64,000 nucleotides of DNA, taken from assembly GCF_029433095.1 (NCBI RefSeq), contig NZ_JARNTX010000008.1:124001-188000 (forward strand), written 5' to 3'. Under the pieces are notes generated by a model. It searched no databases and had not been told where the DNA came from. It saw only the letters and a program-made list of their open reading frames with translations. The position numbers were made by a program, and so were the translations under genes. Shown here piece after piece: positions 26,537 through 35,193 of the stretch (within the stretch, counting starts at the first letter, position 1; the number at the start of each line of letters is the position of its first letter). This stretch comes from Hymenobacter sp. YC55 (GTDB taxonomy: Bacteria > Bacteroidota > Bacteroidia > Cytophagales > Hymenobacteraceae).

Positions 26537-27463
26537 ATGATTATTTACAAACCCGGGGATTGGTGGAAAGCGCTCTGGCATTTTCACACCACCAAAGTGC
26601 TATGGGTGCTGCTTGGGCGCGTGGCCCTGGTGGGCGTCTACGTAGCGGCCGTTACGGTGGCGCAACTACAGTATTTCCGTTTCGTTTTCGAGGTGGAGCG
26701 GGAATTCTTTTCGTTTCTGGGCATTCTGCTCAGCTTGCTGCTCGTCTTCCGCACGAACACGGCCTACGACCGCTACTACGAAGGACGTCGGCAGTGGGGG
26801 CAATTGATTGGGGCTTGCCGCAACCTGGCTGCCATCCTGGGCGGCGCCTTGCCCGCCGCCGCCGCTGCGCACCGGATATTCTATGCCCGGATGCTCTCCA
26901 ATTTCGCGCTGGCGCTAGAAGGGCACCTGCGCGAGAACGTGCAGTACGAGCAGCTGGAAGAAGTGGCCGGCGTAGCCCCCGAAGGTCTCCGCGTGGCCGA
27001 TCACCTGCCCACCAAGCTGGCGACGCTGCTGCAAGCCAGCTACGAGCAGCTGCACCAAGCCGGCGAACTGCAGGCCGTGCACTTGCTGCAGTTACAGCCC
27101 TACCACGGGACGCTGCTGGAAACCGCCGGGGCCTGTGAGCGGATCCGCGCCACCCCGATTCCGTTCTCCTATAGCTTCTTTATCAAGGGCTTCATCACCA
27201 TTTTTCTGCTGATTATGCCCTTCGTGCTACTCGATACCTACCGGTATTTCACCGTTCCCATCGTCATGATTGGGGCGTACGCGCTGCTGGGCCTGGAGTT
27301 AATCGGCGAAGAAATTGAAAATCCCTTCGGGCTGGAAAGCAACGATTTACCGCTGACGCAGTTAGCCAACCGGATTCGCGTCAGCGTGCACGAAGCCTTG
27401 GGCGTGGCCCTGCCGGTCCACAAGAAAGCGCTGGCCGACCTGCCCTATACCATTGTCCACTGA
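26537..27463 (+). CDS. Bestrophin-family anion channel
   Basis: The 308-residue protein matches bacterial bestrophins (UPF0187). Features are an N-terminal helix, SFLGILLSLLLVFRTNTAYDRYYEGRR (the TNxxYxRxxE signature), IPFSYSFFIKGFITIFLLIMPF and a C-terminal EEIENPFGLESNDLPL with the acidic cluster typical of the family. These form pentameric chloride or cation channels in the inner membrane. A second bestrophin at 44494-45552 is interrupted by a stop codon. Confidence 0.9.
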   Translation: MIIYKPGDWWKALWHFHTTKVLWVLLGRVALVGVYVAAVTVAQLQYFRFVFEVEREFFSFLGILLSLLLVFRTNTAYDRYYEGRRQWGQLIGACRNLAAILGGALPAAAAAHRIFYARMLSNFALALEGHLRENVQYEQLEEVAGVAPEGLRVADHLPTKLATLLQASYEQLHQAGELQAVHLLQLQPYHGTLLETAGACERIRATPIPFSYSFFIKGFITIFLLIMPFVLLDTYRYFTVPIVMIGAYALLGLELIGEEIENPFGLESNDLPLTQLANRIRVSVHEALGVALPVHKKALADLPYTIVH

Positions 27464-27498
27464 AGAACCCTTCCGAGGCTGGTGGCCCGCCTAATAAA

Positions 27499-27535
27499 GC
27501 CAAGGCCCTTTCACAACCTGCGAAAGGGCCTTGGC
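27499..27535. terminator. Bidirectional terminator
   Basis: GCCAAGGCCCTTTC and its exact complement surround a 9-nt loop between the convergent genes ending at 27463 and 27560. Confidence 0.8.
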
Positions 27536-27559
27536 ATACTTATTTGTCGGAAGACTAAG

Positions 27560-28354
27560 CTACGAGTGGCTCGCCTGTTGGTGCTCCAGCTCTTGTAGTG
27601 TTTTCTGGGCCTGGGCGTACTGCCGGACCACGGCTTGGTGCGAAGCGCTCAGCGTATGGTCGTCGAGGGCGTCTTTATAGGCAGCAATGGCCCATTTCTC
27701 GCCGTGAATATTAGCAGCTAGAATAGCCTGCTCGTCCTGGCCGGTAACGATGGCCGTGGCTTCCATCAGGCGGCGATAGAGCTTGCCCTTGAGCGTGGTG
27801 CCCGTTTCCCGCTCGCCGCCTAAGCGGCTCAGGTGGCCGTTCAACTCCTGCGCAAACCGCTCGCTCTGTCCGACCAATTGCCGGTAGTAGCCCTGCCGCT
27901 GCGCGTCCTGGCTCTCGGCGGCGGCCTTTTTGTAGCCTTCCACCCGGTCATTAACGAAGAGCAGCAGTTCGTGCAGCGTTTTAACTTCTTTCTTGGCTTT
28001 CTTGTCGTGCAGTTTCTGCGACTGAGTTTTTTTGCCCTGGCGCTTCTTGCCGCTTGTTAGGTAGCGCACTCCGGCCACAAGCAAAACGCCCCCAAGCACT
28101 TTCTGGGTGGTCGTGAGCTTGCTGAAGCTGGCGGCGGCTTTGGTGCCCGCGTCTTTTACGGACTGCGGTAACTGCTCGACTAGCCCGTCGAGGCTTTTTT
28201 CGGAAAGCATTTCTTTGGCCTGGTCCACCAGCGGCTTCAGTTGGTCGAGCGGGGAGGAATCGGTAGTGGCGGGCTGGGGCGGCAGGGAGTTGTAGGGCTC
28301 CATGGTGGGCTGCTGCGCAGCGCCGGTAGGCTTAGAGGACGATGGTTGATTCAT
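27560..28354 (-). CDS. DUF2383 (PA2169-type) four-helix bundle protein
   Basis: The 264-residue protein has a Pro/Ser-rich start and a region resembling a membrane-associated segment (KLTTTQKVLGGVLLVAGVRYL). The C-terminal DUF2383 domain runs from about residue 125 (VKTLHELLLFVNDRVEGYKK, QLVGQSERFAQELNGHLSRL, KWAIAAYKDAL). The domain resembles ferritin-like bundles, with EGYKKAAAES and Glu residues that could bind metal, but its function is unknown. Common in stress gene clusters. Confidence 0.8.
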   Translation of the reverse strand: MNQPSSSKPTGAAQQPTMEPYNSLPPQPATTDSSPLDQLKPLVDQAKEMLSEKSLDGLVEQLPQSVKDAGTKAAASFSKLTTTQKVLGGVLLVAGVRYLTSGKKRQGKKTQSQKLHDKKAKKEVKTLHELLLFVNDRVEGYKKAAAESQDAQRQGYYRQLVGQSERFAQELNGHLSRLGGERETGTTLKGKLYRRLMEATAIVTGQDEQAILAANIHGEKWAIAAYKDALDDHTLSASHQAVVRQYAQAQKTLQELEHQQASHS

Positions 28355-28792
28355 AGCGGGGTGAGATTAAATGGTACGTGGAGCAGCTTACGAGAGGAAA
28401 GGGAATGAGTTGGCTATTGCAGCAAGTTGTTGTTCTTCCCGGCTAGTAGCGGCGGGGCAACCGGGGACGCTACGCTCGAGCCTGACAACCAAGGACTAGT
28501 GGAAAAGGCTTGGGTACTAACTAACCCTTTGCCTTTTTCAGCTTGTCGGTCCGTGACGTATACGGAGATAAAAATATATCACTGCTGGCTGCAACCCCCG
28601 CTTGCGTGCCGACCGAAAGGTTGCGACAGGCAGTGAAAACAAGTTCAGTAACAGAACCAGAGATGTAGGGCAAATGAAAAGCTGCCCGTACGCTGGAAAT
28701 AGCCTGCCAACCAGTCGTAGCTTGGAAAGCAACAAAAAAGACCGGCTCCTTACCGTAGGAACCGGTCTTTGCACTATTAAAATGAAATATGC
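28355..28792. other. Intergenic with terminator
   Basis: About 440 bp. A hairpin with arms AAAGACCGGCTCCT and AGGAACCGGTCTTT (28734-28770, one mismatch) ends the leftward gene that stops at 28793. The rest holds no recognisable gene. Confidence 0.5.
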
Positions 28793-29689
28793 CTATTCCG
28801 TTTTGTTGTCCTTGCCATCGAATACGCCCTTGACGGCCCCGCCCACTTTCTTGCCCACTTTTACGGCCCCTTTGCCAATATCCTTGCCGGTTTCCTTAGC
28901 GTCCTTAGCCACCCCAACGGCGTCGGAGCCCACATTCTTAGCGGTCTGCCCGACCCGTACGCCGCCGCCCTTGGCTTTGGCGTCGTCCATATCGCCTGAT
29001 ACCACGTCGCCGGCCTGGGAGACGCGGGACTCGGTTTTGTCGAAGGACTTGAAGGCCGCGTATTTCAGCTTTTCCTTGGCAATTTCCGCTTTGTCCTTGC
29101 CACTCACGTCATCTTTGATCTGGTCGTACTTTTTGTCCATGGCCCGCCAGTCGGCATTGACGGCCCGCCAGTCACCAATCTCGTAGTTGTCCTCGTTGGC
29201 TTTCACTTTTTGGATAAACGCTTCGTAGGTGCTGCGGGCGTTCGCGGCCGTCATGGCGGCGGCCGGGCTGCTGGCTTTGTAGAGCTTGGCCGGGGCCTCA
29301 CTCGCGCGAACTGGCGCCACAGCCGTTTCCGCTGCCGCTATGGGCCTAGCCAGCGTGTCCGTACTGGCAGTAGCCGTTGCCGCCATGCTGGCACTCTGTA
29401 CTTGGTTATAACGCTCCTCCAACCGGCGAATTTCCGCTTGCCGCGTTGTATCGTATTCCGCAGCATATTGCTGGACAGCGGTCAAGCGCGTAGCGAACGT
29501 ATCGGGCAGGGCCGCGGCAGGGTTGGTTTCCACCTCGCTCACGTACGATTCCAACTTGTCATAGGCCTGCTGGCCTTGCTGCGAAACTTCCTTTTTCTCG
29601 TTGGTCGAGCAGCTAGTGAGAGCAATGGTGCTCCCACCCGTCAATAAGGCAGTGACGAGCAGGTACGTGGGGAGGCGATGGGTACGCAT
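28793..29689 (-). CDS. Lipoprotein with LEA-like C-terminal repeats
   Basis: The 298-residue protein carries a signal with lipobox LTSC (residues about 24-27). The middle region is helical (YDKLESYVSEVETNPAAALP; YNQVQSASMAATATAS). The C-terminal 90 residues are Lys/Gly/Ala/Asp-rich with repeated VGxxAKxxGxDxxG-type units (VGQTAKNVGSDAVGVAKDAK), reminiscent of group 3 LEA proteins. Predicted to sit on the outer membrane; a desiccation or osmotic protection role is inference. Confidence 0.65.
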   Translation of the reverse strand: MRTHRLPTYLLVTALLTGGSTIALTSCSTNEKKEVSQQGQQAYDKLESYVSEVETNPAAALPDTFATRLTAVQQYAAEYDTTRQAEIRRLEERYNQVQSASMAATATASTDTLARPIAAAETAVAPVRASEAPAKLYKASSPAAAMTAANARSTYEAFIQKVKANEDNYEIGDWRAVNADWRAMDKKYDQIKDDVSGKDKAEIAKEKLKYAAFKSFDKTESRVSQAGDVVSGDMDDAKAKGGGVRVGQTAKNVGSDAVGVAKDAKETGKDIGKGAVKVGKKVGGAVKGVFDGKDNKTE

Positions 29690-29929
29690 AAGCTTGAGCT
29701 AGAGGGAGAGAAGCGAACAGTTAAACAACTGCTTGACCTGTAACGCAGTGGTCTAGAAAAAGTTGGTGACTAAGTAGGGTATAAAGTTTTAGCCCCTTAG
29801 TACAATTCAATAACTGTTACCGATAAGTTACCGTACTACCTACTCTTGCGTTCTCACTCCGCTACCGTAATCGTTGGGTTACCGCCACTACGTTAGCTAG
29901 TATCCAGTGATTTTCTGCTGCTAATACCT

Positions 29930-30196
29930 ATGCCCGTGCGGTTGCGTGTCTTTTGTGATGTTGGGCGAGAGGTAGTGCTAATAACTACCCTTACGGCGGT
30001 TGACATGGGGCTGACTACGAGTTGGCAGTGGGAAATCCCTTCTCTGCTTTTAGCTGCCCAGCCACTAACCGCTACGGCAAGCTGGTTGGCGACGCACTAC
30101 CGGGCTCACCACGCCCTAACGGCCCCTCACGTAGGGAGAGCTCAACTAGTTACCGCTTTTGCCCGTGCCTTGCAGCAAGGAACCGAAGTTGAGTAA
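29930..30196 (+). CDS. Small hypothetical protein, related to the 13742 protein
   Basis: An 88-residue frame from ATG, beginning MPVRLRVFCDVGREVVLITT. The TSWQWEIPSLLLA and YRAHHALTAPHVGRAQLV parts align with 13742-14038. It precedes the ECF sigma factor gene (ATG at 30258) by 62 bp on the same strand, so they may share a transcript. Function unknown. Confidence 0.5.
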   Translation: MPVRLRVFCDVGREVVLITTLTAVDMGLTTSWQWEIPSLLLAAQPLTATASWLATHYRAHHALTAPHVGRAQLVTAFARALQQGTEVE

Positions 30197-30257
30197 GGGT
30201 TGCTGCCCGCACTTTCATTTTATTTCTCTTAGAGTTGCAAACCCTACCGCTGGTGCT

Positions 30258-30878
30258 ATGGAAGTTGAAGTAGAAGAAGTTGAAAAGGTGCTGTCCGTTC
30301 GGGCCCAGCAGGACGTGCACCTAATTCAAGCCGCGTTACAAGGCAACAAGCAGGCCTACGAAGACTTGTGGGTGAGCTACCACAAATCAGTTTACCACTT
30401 GGTTCTCAAGATGGTTCGCAACCCCGAAGACGCCGAAGATCTTACCAGTGAAGCCTTCACGAAAGCTTTCCGTCACCTAGCTCGTTACCGACCGGATTTT
30501 GCCTTCAGCACGTGGCTGTTCCGGATTGCGACGAACGGCTGCATTGATGCGCTCCGACGGAAGAAACTCAAAACCCTATCGTTTAACGCGCCGCTCTCCG
30601 TGGGAGAAGGAGAGAGCGTGCTCTTCGATGCGCCAGATCAACAACCCAATCCCCAGGAAGCCTACATCCGGCAGCAACGCATTGACCTGATGCAGGAAGT
30701 AGTCACCTTATTACCGCCTAAGTACGCACATCTGGTACGGCTGCGTTATTTTCAGGAATTAAGCTACGACGAAATAGCGTTGGAATTGCAGGCCCCGTTG
30801 GGTACGATAAAAGCCCAGCTTTTTCGCGCCCGCGAATTAATGCTAGACCTAGTTAAAGATAGCAAGACGGCCATTTAA
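30258..30878 (+). CDS. ECF-type RNA polymerase sigma factor
   Basis: The start is placed at ATG 30258 (MEVEVEEVEKV) because sigma region 2 begins soon after; an upstream frame reaches 30159. The 206-residue protein has region 2 (LVLKMVRNPEDAEDLTSEAF, TKAFRHLARYRPDFAFSTWL, FRIATNGCIDALRRKK) and region 4 (LPPKYAHLVRLRYFQELSYD, EIALELQAPLGTIKAQLFRA). No anti-sigma gene follows. It may direct part of the stress cargo, but targets are not visible. Confidence 0.9.
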   Translation: MEVEVEEVEKVLSVRAQQDVHLIQAALQGNKQAYEDLWVSYHKSVYHLVLKMVRNPEDAEDLTSEAFTKAFRHLARYRPDFAFSTWLFRIATNGCIDALRRKKLKTLSFNAPLSVGEGESVLFDAPDQQPNPQEAYIRQQRIDLMQEVVTLLPPKYAHLVRLRYFQELSYDEIALELQAPLGTIKAQLFRARELMLDLVKDSKTAI

Positions 30879-31817
30879 GCGAAACTGTGTGATTAGAACT
30901 TACTTAATAGGGAAGATCGTTGCGAATGGCAAGAAGACACTTTGAGGTGGTCGGGTAAACCATGACAGAATAAGGCCTTCTCTTTCCCTTATCAGAAAAG
31001 ATAGTATCCAACCTGCTACCCGACGGAGCAATGACGCGGCTTTCCGCGCGGAAGCGTTGCGCTTGACCAATGAAAGCCGCTCTACATAAGCCGCTGCTTG
31101 CCCCTGGCACGGCAGTTTGAGGCACCGCCCTGGACTAGGACACGGCCGCGGAACTGCGTCAGTTACGGGTCTTGATTTGGCGGCAAGCACAGCACTGGCT
31201 ATCTTAAAATAGGCATTGCCCTCGGAATGCTCTCGTCGTATGATCTTAGATTTCAAACCAATGGCCTGCTTCCGTTTTAGCAAAGCGCCCCGCGCGAACT
31301 ATTCGGTGCGCCAGCTTGCTACGTATTGGGCGTTGTGGTCAGTGGCGCCGGCAAGGGCGAAATACCGCGTGAAAAACTAGTATATGAGCTATCTGCCCTT
31401 ACCCGAAAAACTAGCCCGTCTGGGGTTTGCCTAATCGCCTAAGTCCCTTCGGCGCATCCTGTATACCAACTAGCCAGCCGTCCGTCCGAGTCTGGTTCCC
31501 CGCCGTTCCATCCACTTACACCCTGATCAGGGCCGCCTGCGCCTGCTCGACTACCGGCAGAGCACGGTGTCGGTGTTTGCGAGTCGCTGCCCCGATGAGG
31601 CCTTTTTCGATCGGTTGCTGCAGGCAGTGGGCTGGACTTACCCTTAGCCAGCCTTACTCTGGTCATATGCACTGTCTTGTCGTGCAATAGGCTGACAGAT
31701 CTGAAAACTCTTAGGATATTCCGGACGACACACTTTATATCGTTTGTGCCATTAAGTAACTTTAGTAGCCAGTTCTTCATTTCAGTTAAAAGTGTTCACG
31801 TAGTTAAAAGTTACTAA
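30879..31817. other. Intergenic with gene remnant
   Basis: About 940 bp without an intact gene. From about 31468 to a stop at 31647 (+) there is a protein-like frame, LRLLDYRQSTVSVFASRCPD then EAFFDRLLQAVGWTYP, without a start codon. It looks like the C-terminus of a lost gene. The interval marks the border between stress cargo and the defence-type island. Confidence 0.4.
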
Positions 31818-34800
31818 CTACGGACGACAGAAAACTTTAAATAGACCGCCAATAGCTGACACGCTGCTCCAGGTGGATTGCAGTAGGTATATGAATTGAA
31901 TTACTTCGCCTCTCGGCTTGGTTTTTTGGCGCTCTCGTTCAAATGCTTGTCGTGACAGACCTGCTCCCATCACAATCCACACCTCCCGAGAAGAAGCCGG
32001 ATGCCGAACGACTTTTTGAATCTCCCGCCACAGTTGCTGGCCGGTTAGGCTAGTAGAGTTAAGACGTGTGCGTGGGGATACCAACCCAATATCTTGGAGT
32101 TCCCAGGAGCGTGACCAGATTTGCGAGCTTTTAAGCGACCCATCCCACTGTGGATTCAAAACCCCTAAGTTTTTGACAGCCTGCCCGCATACTTCGTGGA
32201 AAGCAGAAGCTGAAACGCGGTCACTGGCCGACTTGTATTTGGCATGGATAAGGGCGACGCGGGGGGGATTTTGCTGTATAGCAATAAAATCTGCTAGTTC
32301 ATTGCCTAAGTCATCGCAGATTAAGATGTCTGGTCTAAAGCCCTCAGACTGAAAAAGAGAGGAAAGCCGCTGTCTTCCATCTATGTAATCGAACAAGCTA
32401 TCTGGCTGCCAAGCAACAGTACTTGCCCAAGAAGGATGGTTTTTTATTCCTTTCTCACTGGTTATCGAAGCCAAGTCTGGAAGCCCGATCAGAATGTTGG
32501 CCAAATCAATTTTGCCCGTGGTACGGCGACCCCAGAGAGGCAGACGTGATTTGAAGAATTGACCATGTGCGTAAATTGAGCCGTCCTCAATAACAAGTCG
32601 GAAGGCCTGCTTAGCATTGAGAAAATGCAGTAAGCTCTGCCGGCGTGTTGCTTGCGCGCCTTGCTGTACGTGCAGTTGCCCCAACCCCGAAGACACTAAT
32701 TCAAAGCGCTTCCGGTCACTATGATAAACTAGCTGTACACTAATAATGCTACCATTAACCCGGTACTCGAATCGACCGTTGGTGATGTCGGCACAAGTGT
32801 CATCGAAGTGTAACACAACCGGACTGTCAGTGCCTACCGACTCTAGGGTAACATATTCTTCCTCAATATTCTCCATATCCAGCAGGATATGACTTGGCTG
32901 TGGGTTCGTTGGCGCAGGTTGGTAGGCCGCGAACCGGTTAAATAGAGCAGTTCCTTTAGTCTGACTTGCGGCCAATTCAACTGCGATTGCGTCCAGCCAG
33001 CTAATATAATCTTGATAATGCACGGGGTCAGACGTGAGTTGCGTGATCCGCCCGCGGGTAAAGCCTATATACCTGCGACGAAACACTTGACCACCCGTAT
33101 CGACAGTGCCTGATACGGTTGAGCAGAAGTGCGCATAGTCGGCCAAGCCCGGAGCCAGGTCTTCCACCGCGCGGGCACTAAGACTTCGGCGGCGGACACT
33201 AAAATTGCCGAGGTCGCTGTTGAGTAATGATATTTGCGAGACCCGAGTGTTGCCTTCGGGTAAGAGCCTTTCCAGAAGTTCCGGGGATACTCGGTGGGCA
33301 TGTTCAAGTAGGTATGTAGGCGTAGTTCCCGAAGTATTGTAAAAAAACAGCCACCCATCTTTCTGGCGAATAATGACGTAGCCTAAGTTGAACTCTAAGA
33401 ATGTCTGGTCAAACAGCAGGGGTGAGGTACGGCATTTGGCGTAGAGTAAAATAATAGTCCCTGTTTCCGGGCTAGCCTCATTGGTCAGCACGTAGTCATC
33501 CTCGTCCAACTCTTTAGCTAACTCATTGTGTAAAGTCGCCAGCGAGAAAGACGCTGCCGGCGTGAAGACGCTGGCTGTTAACCGAAATGCTAGGTGATCA
33601 TAGAATAGTGGATTATCAGGTGAGAAACGTGCCCTGTAATTGCCATCTAGGTAAACTAAGTGGTTTTGAATCTCGCTTACTTCCACGAACATTTCCTTCG
33701 GGCCAGCTTCATGGGTATCCCCGCCCAGCAAGCTCTCATAAGTGACGTATGCTTTCCACTTGAATCGCAGCTTATGGCGGGGATGGCTAAATACATATGC
33801 TCGTTGGTTAGGCTGCTGGGATGGATTGCGCAGGATACGCCCCACCTGCTGAATTAACGCTCGAGAGTTAGCCAACGGTTGATAAATGGCGAGAAGACAA
33901 AACGCCGGGTCATCAATACCTTCAATAAGTTTATTTTGGTGTACCCAAAAAACCGCTTGGTTCCTGACTGGGTCAGGTACCGTCCGGTAAGACGACTGCT
34001 CGTCATCATCGGTAAAATTATCGTGCATCTCTACAACCGAATGGCCGCGCGATCTCAAGTGAGCAGTGACTTGCCGAATGTCGTCGCTAGTGGCGCAACG
34101 AACAATTACGCGTGGATGGGTAACAGCAGATGGCTTCAGTAATTGAAACTCACCAGTGAAGAAATGTAATAGTGCTTCAGTGAATGCCTGCGGGGTTTCA
34201 CCAAACACAACCTCCCTGAACTCAACCTGACGAATGAAGTTGTCCTCGACAGCTTGCTGATGGAGAAACTGATATGTGTGGGAGTTGGTAATGTTGAAAA
34301 GTCGGTGGTCGTTGCGGTAAGGCGTGGCTGTAAACAGGATAGTTGGCTTGCCGAGCGACCGCACTGCTTTGGCCCACTGCGGTGCCGGCTCCCGATGCCC
34401 CTCATCCACAAGTACTAAATCAATTGCATTCTGCAGCGTAAAATAGCTGCTGTGATAACTTGAATTGATATCTAAGCTAGCGGCGTGCAAGCGCTCTAGG
34501 GATTGATTAGTACAGACATAAACGGTAGGTGCATCACCTGCTTTAACAATAGCCTTAGTTGCTTCGGCAGCGCGGAATCTGTGAACAGGTTTTATAGCTG
34601 ACCATGGAGTAACACCCAGTTTATTCCAAACCCGGGTTTTAATTTCTTCTTTGAGTTGCTTAGTAAGCTGCGCCCACGGCGCGACAATTAGTACGCTTCG
34701 CACATTAGGCAGCAACTGGGATACAACTGCCATAATTGCAGTTTTACCACTCCCTGTGGGCATCCGCACTAGCGCAGCCTCTAGAACCCCTGCTGCCAGA

Positions 34801-34916
34801 TAGCCCTCAACCATGCTGGCAGCACCGACCTGATGAGGCCACAGATTTATCTCAGACCATGTTGGAGTAGGAGTTTCGGACTGCTGAGAGGGTAAATTTG
34901 TTGAGGGAGAAATCAT
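31818..34916 (-). CDS. SF2 DEAD/DEAH helicase with C-terminal nuclease-like domain
   Basis: The 1032-residue protein has the two RecA-like helicase domains: Walker A MPTGSGKT (52-59), motif II DEGH (171-174), motif III TATPY (196-200) and motif VI QQVGRILR (about 370). A middle region of about 450 residues is unrecognised. Near residues 860-896, RPDILICDDLGNELADFIAI is followed by RVALIHAKYKSA. This fits a PD-(D/E)XK-type restriction nuclease core, although the acidic-x-Lys is present as His-Ala-Lys. Helicase-nuclease fusions of this build occur in restriction and anti-phage systems. It is divergent from the OLD nuclease with a 277-bp shared promoter region. Confidence 0.8.
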   Translation of the reverse strand: MISPSTNLPSQQSETPTPTWSEINLWPHQVGAASMVEGYLAAGVLEAALVRMPTGSGKTAIMAVVSQLLPNVRSVLIVAPWAQLTKQLKEEIKTRVWNKLGVTPWSAIKPVHRFRAAEATKAIVKAGDAPTVYVCTNQSLERLHAASLDINSSYHSSYFTLQNAIDLVLVDEGHREPAPQWAKAVRSLGKPTILFTATPYRNDHRLFNITNSHTYQFLHQQAVEDNFIRQVEFREVVFGETPQAFTEALLHFFTGEFQLLKPSAVTHPRVIVRCATSDDIRQVTAHLRSRGHSVVEMHDNFTDDDEQSSYRTVPDPVRNQAVFWVHQNKLIEGIDDPAFCLLAIYQPLANSRALIQQVGRILRNPSQQPNQRAYVFSHPRHKLRFKWKAYVTYESLLGGDTHEAGPKEMFVEVSEIQNHLVYLDGNYRARFSPDNPLFYDHLAFRLTASVFTPAASFSLATLHNELAKELDEDDYVLTNEASPETGTIILLYAKCRTSPLLFDQTFLEFNLGYVIIRQKDGWLFFYNTSGTTPTYLLEHAHRVSPELLERLLPEGNTRVSQISLLNSDLGNFSVRRRSLSARAVEDLAPGLADYAHFCSTVSGTVDTGGQVFRRRYIGFTRGRITQLTSDPVHYQDYISWLDAIAVELAASQTKGTALFNRFAAYQPAPTNPQPSHILLDMENIEEEYVTLESVGTDSPVVLHFDDTCADITNGRFEYRVNGSIISVQLVYHSDRKRFELVSSGLGQLHVQQGAQATRRQSLLHFLNAKQAFRLVIEDGSIYAHGQFFKSRLPLWGRRTTGKIDLANILIGLPDLASITSEKGIKNHPSWASTVAWQPDSLFDYIDGRQRLSSLFQSEGFRPDILICDDLGNELADFIAIQQNPPRVALIHAKYKSASDRVSASAFHEVCGQAVKNLGVLNPQWDGSLKSSQIWSRSWELQDIGLVSPRTRLNSTSLTGQQLWREIQKVVRHPASSREVWIVMGAGLSRQAFERERQKTKPRGEVIQFIYLLQSTWSSVSAIGGLFKVFCRP

Positions 34917-35193
34917 TTGCTAGATGGTATCTATTATCAATTTAGAAAGCGCCAAAAAGTAGCTGTTCCAGGTGAATAAAAACTTCTCGCAATTGCAAAA
35001 TATTGATAGAATATTTCACTGGCTGAACATAACCGTGCCCACATCTACTCGCTCATAGCCGTTATCAGAAAACAGTTTGGATACAGGCCTAGATTGTGTG
35101 TTCTGAAAAACAGATTTGTGAATTTCACAGGAAAGTGTAGATCTGCAACCAAAATTACTAACTTGTTTAGTATAATAATATCATTGTTGGATA

